The position numbers and the translations under genes are program-made. Below, piece by piece: positions 55,795 through 64,000 of a stretch of 64,000 nucleotides of DNA. Source of the DNA: Tethya wilhelma (lineage: Eukaryota > Porifera > Demospongiae > Tethyida > Tethyidae); contig CAXIPT010000011.1 of the NCBI GenBank assembly GCA_964030475.1, positions 1,685,780-1,749,779 of the forward strand. Direction: 5' to 3'. The notes under the pieces are model-generated. The model searched no databases, had not been told where the DNA came from, and was given only the letters and a program-made list of their open reading frames with translations. Every line of letters begins with the position of its first letter. The first letter of the stretch is position 1.

Positions 55795-57787
55795 AATTGA
55801 TTTTCATGTGTGAAGCTAGCAGGAAGATGAGGGGAGTACTCATCCATGTGATCTATATCTATCATACAGTAATGTTTCTTCATGTTCTACAGAAAATTTT
55901 CAAGTCTAATACGTACGCACCTTTACACATAATATTGTCAATGATTACTTTAAGACTCTTTCAAAAAGGAAAGAAAATGGATATCAGCATATCAATGCCA
56001 TAGAGAGGATGAAGTGTAATCGCCCTCACCAAAAGTACGATGCTGAGAAAATCAATATATTAAAAACCTCCAGCCAGTACATCTCATAGAGCTCCAGTAA
56101 AAAACAAGACAAACAACAATAAAATCAAGAATAGATCAGTAAAGTTGTACCTACAAATCTTGTATAGTTTAAAGGCAGCAATAATGAGTAATATGCAACA
56201 TGCAGCAAAGAGTCCAGAACTGCATGAGATACAAGTAGACAATTCTATTTGCAAAGAAAGACAATATAGGAAGTTCGCAATCTTCAGCAGGACATAAAAT
56301 CCTGCAAAGTATTAATTGGTAGTCATGAGGTTCATTTTTGAACAATCCTTGAAATATACATCTATAAATTCTTTTGCTAAATGTTGAAGCAATTGAGACA
56401 CCTATGAAAGCATCAACAGGGGAAGAGACATACATAAATCAGAGGTAGGATGTTGAACAGGAGGACCATCACTAGAGCCAACACACCAACCCAGGTACTG
56501 GACAGTTACATCCAAACTGAGAGAACACTGTTTCAGAGGGTTTCTACTCATGTTATACAGAGTAATAGGAACTAGAAAGGCTATAAGGAAGTGTACGAAA
56601 TCTTTACATACGAAAGAAAAATATATATTGTAAGTTTAGACATCCCACTCATTATGAATACACCTGAAACACATGAAAAATGGTCTCCATAGTGACACAA
56701 TTCTAGGATAGCAGTAGTATAAATTGGTAAAGATGCATGTAATGATAACCAGCAGTAATGGGTATAGACATGCAGCAATAGCATAGTCAAGAACTTTTGA
56801 CTGAAGAGCTGTCATATGTTTGGATTTAAACAAAATGGAGGGTATAGATCACAAAAGAAGTCAAGGCTCCATATTCCAACTTTACAACTTTAACTATCTC
56901 TATCAGTCAACCAAGATTGTAGAAAAATTGTCAAGTAGAGCTGGTGATACGATAACTTGACAAGTTAAAACAAATCCATTAAAATCACCAAACCAGAAGC
57001 TGCTGATATATATACTGGAAATTTTAGAACTATCACAAAGAAGACTGTCAGTGGGAGATAAGCAACAGCATTGCAATGTACTTTATCCAGTTGTACTTGT
57101 AGTCAGTACATGCAGTTGACACAAGCTGAGGTGTACGAGTATAGACAGAAGGAGCAAATCTCCACAGAGCTGTCCATGCAGTTCGATTAAAATGAGAGCA
57201 AAAGTTACAACTGCACTGTTAAAAATGGTGTGTTCCCATGCACGTTAAATTTAACACACCTAAAGTGTGTAAATCTTAAATGTGCATTTAAGCATGATAA
57301 TGTAACTCAAAAGCTTCTCTAGATGTTGAAAACTAATATTTCAGTATTCAATCCCCAGAAAAGTTAATCCACATGAAAATATGCTTCTTTGAACTTAAAC
57401 CACATCAAATGTTTCCATGGCAACAGAAAAAGGGTGTTGTTTAACACACTAGTGTGTAAAATCTAAGCAGTAATGTGGACACACTATTTTTAACAGTGTG
57501 TTAACATTTATCCAATCAAGCCGTTCCAAATTAACAGTGACTTCATATCGATGGAATCCGGTGTACTCTATCGTCCAGGATCACTAGGCCCAACATAACA
57601 CCGAATACTACAAAATCCTACAACAGCTGTTTGAATATCATGATTGTAAGATTGTATCATTAAACACCAAAGTAGTAACAGGTATTATTTTCCGTAGAAA
57701 TTCTATTTGGTACTACACCTATACACAGTTCTATATATAGCTGTGACTAACACTAAGCAAAGTAAAATTGTTGACTGCATCATATTT
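55795..57787 (-). pseudogene. receptor-like gene relic, nearly full length, interrupted by a MITE
   Basis: The minus strand starts with a leader at ATG 57787 or so (MMQSTILLCLVLVTAIY). Ectodomain scraps around 57550-57660 follow (RCYVGPSDPG-like, YHRYEVTV). A MITE sits at 57214-57498, then YTYTSACVNC-like and YNWIKYI. Membrane segments continue down to about 55990 with many breaks. A tail like DHMDEYSPHLPA lies near 55830. No long open frame survives. Confidence 0.65.
57214..57498. mobile_element. 285-bp MITE with CACTGTTAAAAAT ends
   Basis: Ends CACTGTTAAAAATGGTGTG and the complement of ACACTATTTTTAACAGTG. Same family ends as 9033-9116. Inserted in the ectodomain region of the receptor relic. 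Sub-terminal AACACACC/GGTGTG motifs repeat internally. Confidence 0.7.
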
Positions 57788-57869
57788 AACTTGCTGCTAT
57801 TTAGACAAAATTCAGGTTTAAAAATTAAGGAACTTGACTGTGATAAGGATAAGCTATAGAAGACTCTGT

Positions 57870-58140
57870 TTATTAAGCCTCGGCGCGTGCGTAGCACGTG
57901 CAGAGGATTATGGTAGTCGTTTTGTCCGTCTGTCTGTCCCATCGAAATCTCAAGAAAGGCAGCTCTAGCGATAAAATTGATGGCACTTACGTTCATAAAT
58001 CTGAATGATCTTGTAAAATTACATTTGTTGCTGCCCAAAACGCTGTTGTTGCTGAGATTTGAGGCTTTTGTGCTCTTTTTAGCGCTTAGCTTCGAGGCCA
58101 CGCCTATTAATTTAGTGTGCGTTATTTATAATTTGTGTTA
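57870..58140 (+). repeat. interspersed repeat R (copy 2)
   Basis: Inverted partner of 16195-16495. Starts AAGCCTCGGCGCGTGCGTAG and ends GTGTGCGTTAT. Divergence is clear, so this is not part of the recent duplication. Confidence 0.6.
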
Positions 58141-58689
58141 AATTCAGTGATGCTGTTTACTACATGATGCTGCTCTATGCTGCTGCTGCTGTTAGTCAGT
58201 GTTCCTTGGAAAGACAGACAGGGGCTGGCCTGCTTTCTATGTAAGTAGATGTATTAACATGATGATAGATTTTCAGTCTGTCTGTGGCTTTAGCCTAGCT
58301 CCATCAGCTGATCAGGCCAGTGACTCACTCCAGTACTGAGAGACTCAGGTCCAATCTATGTTGCTGCTGCTGATATTCAGTGTTCCGTGGAAAGACAAAC
58401 AAGGGTTGGTAATGCGTAATTTAGAATCAGTTTTCTATCACTCTTTCATTGCATATGCGTACTATGATAAGTGCACTAGCTAGCTAAGTGTGCCGAGGCT
58501 TGTGCACCAGCGGTGCCTTCATTGCTTATTGCACTTGAGTAAGAAAAATTAAATCAATGTTATACTGTTGTAGTAACAATTAACATATATATTGCATCAC
58601 AAATGGGACATTAGTTTTACTAATGACTATAAAACGTAAGGTTCATATATATAGAGTAATGTACATAAAAGATCCATTATAATAGATTA
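58141..58689. other. non-coding spacer with small internal duplication
   Basis: GTTGCTGCTGCTG and CAGTGTTCCTTGGAAAGACA-type motifs occur twice (about 58180-58225 and 58360-58405). No gene recognised. Confidence 0.4.
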
Positions 58690-61455
58690 TCTAGCTACAC
58701 AATAGTATTTCAATAATATGATGCGATTCCTAATCTGCTTACGCGTGTGTTTTTTCTGTTTCAGAGCTAGTACTCAGTACTGTAGAATTTAATCTACTAG
58801 GAGGGTGAGAAATTAATCTATCTTTGACAGCTTTAGCCATATGGAGCAAAGGACTGAAAGAAATAGTAACAACAGTTTTTTGTTTCAGAACTTCTAAGAG
58901 GCTGGTATGACAGATGCTGGACAGTCTTGCATGCTTGATCTTGAACGCTGCCTCAGCTGAGAAGCGAATGGTTTACCAGCAAAATAAGAACATTAAGCGT
59001 CTGTCATCTTTGTCTTTGTATTTTTTTTTTCAAGCTACCACTCTGTTGGTACCAGGCAGCTTTTCTGTCAGGTCAGCTCCTCGCATCAGGCAACAATTTG
59101 AGAAAAAAAAATCAAGACTCCATTCATATTTCTGCGTGCTTGTCCAGAACCATTAGCCTCGTACCCAGGCCTTCCTTCCGTGGCGCGTATTTTATATTTC
59201 GCGAGTTACAAAGTTAAGCCACGGAAGCGTTTTTCCTCGCGCATTTTTTGGGAACGAGGCTACAGAACCATAGACACAGCTAGCATATACTCATTGATAA
59301 TATAGTCCTCCATATAACTCATCTATGGCCTTAGCCCGAGCTAGCTAGCAAGTTAGCTAAGAGATTGTATGGACATGTAATTACACATGCAAATTTACGT
59401 ACGCCTGCCCACATTTAATTTTCACTTGTGGAGGCATGAAACAGCCTATTTACGGTCTTTAGCTCAGTGACCCTCAGGCTCAGGGATACGTGGACAGTCC
59501 GACATACCACTGCTTATGCTACAAAACTCACCTTTCTGTTCAGTATGTAAACTCAGTAAACATCAATAACCTTTCAGTGAACTGGCCCAGTGGGCGAACA
59601 GACGGTCTGGGTACAGTTTGAGCTGTAACTTGATCCGGGATGGTGAACTTGATCTCCGCTACAATAAGTTGTTATAAGCCATTAAGTAAATTGAGCTACT
59701 GATAGAGGAATGTACAATCTTACCTGGCACAACTTATAGACCTAGAGTGTCTCTGCTGTAGATGTTGCAGTGTCAGACTTGGTAGTAGCTTCTTGGAGAC
59801 AAAGAGAGTCATGAGTTTACCGCGTGTTTGCTTCCAGTATCACGTGAGGTTAATTTCTACACACATGCGCAGTGTGATATGCTCTCTCATCTTGTCCTCA
59901 TGCTCTGCTGTGTCTTCTTGCGTTGTCTCCGAGTCTCTGGCTAAGGTGGACGTCGAACCTACTGTGCTGTCGTGTTAAGAGAGTCACAACCATGATCCTT
60001 TCCAAGCCTCCAGACTTTGGAATTCAGGTATGCAATTATTATACTGTTAAAAGCCACTTCTCTCTGCCTGGTATAAATCAACAGCTAGATGTATATGTGT
60101 TACTACCCTTTACCCATATTTTTTGCCCCATTTTCCCAATCATTTTAGGCATCATTTTTTAAAACTTTAGTAAGTGTTTGGCCCTAGTCTGTGCTACTAA
60201 GCAACCAAGTTTAGGCTGAAAATAGTAGAAATGGCTCAAAATGGACACTCTCTTTATTGAATTGAACCCATCCACTTTATTAAATATACTGACTCAAAAA
60301 AAGATGATCAAAACCAAAGCTTTTCAAGTAAGTATAATACTTGTGAGAGTCCAGCAGTTGGTTTTCTCTTGATTCTTAAGACTGAAATAAATTTTAGCCT
60401 TGTCTGAAAGGGGTATCCATGGATACATAGGATATCCCCCTAAATGCCTATTATTATTATTTTGTTGAAACCCACCCTGCATTGACCAAGATTTTTCGTA
60501 TCGCCCATCGTTTTTTTAGAACATAAACGGTTACAACACGCTGTCAAAGCATCTTTCATAGCTGAGCAATAGCTAAAACAATTTATCAGATTGTAGATAA
60601 CAAGAACTGAAGCCTTTCTGTTGTTCTTTTCGACTCTTGAGCCTCTAGGAGCAAAAAAGCTAGCTCGTGGAAACACGGCGCTCTCTCTCTCTCCTTATTT
60701 TCAGAGAAAATATATGCGAGGGAGGAGCCTGGGGAACATATTCGCCAACCTTCACTTTTAGGTATGCCTCCAGACTTCCCCTAATTATTTAAGTATTGTT
60801 AATTCTGTCAGTGGTAGATCTAGGATTTTTGAAATGGGTTTCAGAATCTAACTAAAGTGTACACAAGTTTGCAGAAAAAAACATGCCCACTTTTGCCAAA
60901 CGATTTCCATAAGTAGTATAGATCGTGTGCCAGGGAGCTGACTAGCAGTTTTGTGCAAGAACACACACTTTCTACCTGATTTAATTTTTATCCTAAGAGT
61001 CCTTTCAATTTTTCTAGTAAAATATTGTAAACTGCCCTGACCAAAAATTGGGTTCCATGAAAACTACAGAAACCCCTATGAATCTGCCACTGCATGTGTG
61101 TTGTATTTTCGATTCTCAGACACCAATATACCCCCTTTTAACTAACACACATGTACGTAGAACATTTATGTGTGAAATTAATTAGTGTGTTGTTTAAGGT
61201 ATTGTTGTGTACATAATTGTTTCCGCAACCAGTTTCATATCTATTATAGCTCTGTGTCTTAGGTGGTTTTATGCAAATACATGTCATATTCTTCCTAGCA
61301 CTATATGCCTAAATACAATCTGACTTAGTCTACTGACATCATATGTGGGTTTTTAACATTACATGTAAGCCTTCAGATCTTGTTTAGAATAATAAGTCGA
61401 CAAGTGTCTATGAATAGTAGTGTACACTGCTGTATTCTCTGCTCCAATGTCTGTG
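58690..61455. repeat. right arm of large inverted duplication (partner 18765-22463)
   Basis: Reverse-complement match to 18765-22463 in the same order of blocks. Shorter mainly because it lacks the 627-bp element at 20155. It contains its own copy of the 109-bp TAGCCTCG MITE with the same 9-bp duplication (CAGAACCAT). No convincing gene inside. Confidence 0.7.
59156..59263. mobile_element. TAGCCTCG-ended MITE, partner copy of 21891-21999
   Basis: Inverted ends with flanking CAGAACCAT on both sides (complement of ATGGTTCTG). Confidence 0.7.
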
Positions 61456-61461
61456 AGCTCG

Positions 61462-61547
61462 TAGACTAGTAGCTCAGTACATGGTAAGAGCATCGTTTAT
61501 AATTACTGGAGTTCGATCGGAAGGCCTGAATTCAAATCCCAACTAGA
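61462..61547 (+). other. tRNA-like sequence (pol III boxes), possibly tRNA-derived SINE
   Basis: An A-box-like TAGCTCAGTACATGG with paired D-stem GCTC/GAGC, and a B-box-like GAATTCAAATCC about 45 bp downstream, are spaced as in a tRNA with a long variable arm. The putative acceptor arms (AGACTAG and CTAGATT) pair at six of seven positions. T-stem pairing is poor and I cannot assign an anticodon, so a decayed tRNA or tRNA-derived SINE fits better than a functional tRNA. It lies just outside the duplication edge. Confidence 0.4.
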
Positions 61548-62064
61548 TTTCAAGATTTTTTTCACGAGTTTTTATGTATTCATGAACTACACGTAATATA
61601 TTATACCCTCTTAATCATCTCAACACAGTCTTGATTAATTGGTACATGAGTACCACCCCCCTGACCACACAAATATAATTTGATATAGTTCACTGTCAAG
61701 AGTTTATAATTAAAAAATAAGCTTTTTGCATTAAAACTAAGAAACACACTAAATTTGATGCTTCACATATACAACCACTAGATGTTCCCTCAGTGATATT
61801 CTTACACTAACTATACAGACTATAACGTGTACTTGACAAAATAATTAATTGCCTGATGCTACTCCAAAAGGCTTGATCTGTCTAATGTACGTATATAACT
61901 CTAACAAAAAATACTGCACTCAATGCTAACAAAAAATTACTAATCTTCTAACAAGGTATACAACTAAAACTATACTGAATTATGTAAACCAGTCAAGCTC
62001 ATTGTATAGCCTAGCTTATTTAACAAATTATACCATAAAGCTATATAATATTGTTTACTTTCTT
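61548..62064. other. spacer between duplicated block and GTPase
   Basis: AT-rich. Probably includes the 3' UTR of the minus-strand GTPase. No other feature. Confidence 0.4.
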
Positions 62065-64000
62065 TTAATTGCTCTGGAAACTCAACAGTAGACTCTCCCA
62101 TGGCTTGTCTCCGCCATTCCCTGGACTGTCTGGGTTGAACTCCTGAACATGTGGTAAGGAAAGAACTTTGGCCTTGTCCTTGATTCTGTTCAGTGACTCT
62201 ATGCGTTTCTGGAATCCAGGCTCAGCTTGTTGTTTCTCTGACTGAATCAGCAGATCAATGTACCCAACTTCAGTTAGATGGTTTGGCTTTAGGGCTATTT
62301 CGTGCAACCTCATCAGTATTCGATGAGTTTGATAAATTAATTTAAGAACTCAAGTGTACCATTCATCTAATTCTTGATGTAGTTTGGCAATCATATTTTC
62401 AACTTTTAGCTTTCCGTCTTTGGCATCATGATATCGTTTCTTCAAATCTTCTGATGTTTTTTCTTCATCTTCCTGGTATGTTTCAAATCTGTAAGGGTTG
62501 TTAACATGTACTGTCCAGTGACAATTTCCAGGACAAACACTGCATTCAGCCTCAGCCGTGTATCGTTTAGCTCCCATGGCAGCACAGCTGTGCTTATCAT
62601 CATCTTTTGGTATGTAACAAGGATAATGGCATGTACGATTGCAAGTGAGGCAGTTGGTAACATGCACACCTGGATCGAGGTCAATTTTTCTTTGTTTTGT
62701 CACTTTCATAATGAACACGAAATCTTTATTTTCATGAAGTTGGGCCTCATGTTTCTTGATTTCATCTTCTACTTGATGTAAAGTGTTAATTTTTTCCAGC
62801 CCTTCACGAACCTGAACTTGAAGGCTACTAACACAAACCTCCAGGTGTTCTCTTTCTTCCAGGACTTCTTTTGTTAGTGTTAAGCTCCTTGGTTTGGTTT
62901 TTGAGAGTTCATGAAAAAATTCTTTGAAGCTTGTTTTTCCCATTTCCCAAAACATTTTATCAATTGCACCATTTTCATCATTCTTTGCAAAAAGAGCTGA
63001 ATTGTTGAATTTGAAAGCTTTGTGATAAGGAACACCAGCTTGTTTGACTGCTTGTAGAACTGGAGCTGGTTGACCATCAGCAAATGTGGTCATTATAAAT
63101 ATGTTTTCTTTCACATCTTTACCAAATACTGCCATAACAGAGTGAAAGATGTACTTCTGTAGTTGTGTTAATCGAGGTAAACCTGCTTGAGTAGCAAAAC
63201 ATATCGCATGAAGTTGATCAATACCACGTTTTGTACAGAAAAATGCCTGTATCTGTTCAACCAGTCTTTGGTCTCTCTCAATTCCTTCAGTATCTCCAAA
63301 CCCTGGAGTATCAATGATTGTAAGAGGATATTCGATTGGAGATTCTTCCATTTGTTGTATTGTGTAAGCTGTAATCCATTTGGTCTGGCTCTTTGTTTGA
63401 TCAGACTGTGATTCTTCAACGATCATTTTGAAGCGGTATGAGTGCCCCCATTTCACTGCCAAGACATGATTTACCAAACCATTAATCAAAGTACTCTTTC
63501 CAGTTCCTGTAGCACCCACAAACATTATAACTTTTCCACTGTTAAAACTGGTGTTGTTGTCAACCTTATCTTCTCCAACAAACTGTTTTCTAATCATTCT
63601 TTCTTTGTCTACTAAAATATCTTGTATTGGAACTTGGTAAAGTTCTGGAGAATTTGTGGTAGTTGATATTAACTTTGATTTTTCCTTCATTCGTTGAGCT
63701 AATGGAATGTGTTTAGTTGTTATTGTGGTTGGTTCACTTGTCTCAATTCCAATTCCAGTTTCTGGTTCAATTTCAGGCTTTACTTGAAATTGGTATTCAG
63801 TTTTGTGAATAAGTTGTTCCAATTTGATACAGTTTTTAGTTGTAGTTTCTTGCATCCATTTTTCAGAGCTACTGGCTCTGTAAGAAACTGTATAACTTAC
63901 AACTGTTCCATACTTGGGTTCACTCCATTTCAGTTGAATAGACTCATGTGTAATGTCGTCATCATCTGCTTTTGGTTGGCCAGGTTTACATGATGGTTTG
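62065..64000 (-). pseudogene. FN3-domain GTPase with Cys/His cluster, partial at window edge, one nonsense codon
   Basis: The minus-strand frame is open from the window end. An FN3 domain comes first (ITHESIQLKWSEPKYGTVVS, YTVSYRASSSEKW, TEYQFQVKPE). A linker follows (SEPTTITTKH, RMIRKQFVGEDKV), then the P-loop GATGTGKST and G3 DTPGFGDT. Next come a TFADG stretch, a helical region and a Cys/His cluster (NCLTCNRTCHYPC, CSVCPGNCHW). A TGA at 62350-62352 (after ELDEWYT) sits where the 13-kb paralogue has Lys. The same frame then resumes (VLKLIYQTH, LHEIALKPNHLTEVGYIDLL) to the natural stop at 62065-62067. If the stop is real, about 95 C-terminal residues are lost while the GTPase and Cys cluster remain. 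No intron is seen. The N-terminus lies beyond 64000. Confidence 0.8.

Overview
The window looks like nuclear DNA of a marine sponge (demosponge; Amphimedon-like is my best guess). It is AT-rich, with short GT-AG introns, compact genes and many short inverted-repeat transposons. Its gene families are ones I associate with sponges and cnidarians: CD225/dispanin, Death- and CARD-like proteins, an FN3-GTPase with a Cys/His cluster, and a large multipass receptor-like family. Organism and family names rest on sequence reading and recall; no database search was run.

Layout. 0-10 kb: a divergent pair of spliced CD225/dispanin (IFITM-like) genes (2.3-4.7 kb minus; 5.0-5.6 kb plus) share a 343-bp intergenic promoter. 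A small spliced coiled-coil gene follows at 7.6-9.5 kb. These are separated by miniature inverted-repeat elements. 12-15 kb: an N-bounded island holding a minus-strand receptor fragment abuts a 5'-truncated FN3-type GTPase (plus). 15-22.5 kb: repeats and one arm of an inverted duplication. 22.9-23.4 kb: two exons encoding a Death domain. 24.5-26.5 kb: a 5'-truncated non-LTR retrotransposon with a poly(A) tail. 27-38.5 kb: a tandem array of receptor-like multipass genes on plus, nearly all broken. 38.5-42 kb: nested transposons, including a 1.15-kb foldback element. 42.3-43.8 kb: a long exon with a CARD-like domain and a second conserved domain. 44.4-57.8 kb: receptor copies and relics, mostly minus, plus several sequence gaps. 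57.9-61.5 kb: the other arm of the inverted duplication. 62-64 kb: a second FN3-GTPase on minus, running off the window.

The window is broadly mirror-symmetric around about 40-45 kb. GTPase(+), duplicated block and receptors(+) on the left are answered by receptors(-), the inverted duplicated block and GTPase(-) on the right. At least five of the eight N tracts sit exactly at the edges of near-identical duplicated blocks. Part of the structure may therefore come from stitched haplotypes rather than real duplication. In other places the paralogues are clearly diverged, and two pairs give natural filled/empty sites for transposon insertions.

The receptor-like family has a signal peptide, a Cys-rich ectodomain of about 140 residues, about eight membrane segments and a conserved C-terminal tail containing DHMDEYPPLL. 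The three longest copies each carry one lesion, and all three lie in the stretch between the ectodomain and the first membrane segment. Together with the CD225, Death, CARD-like and FN3-GTPase genes, the locus resembles a fast-evolving sensing or innate-immune-like cluster. That functional reading is inference.
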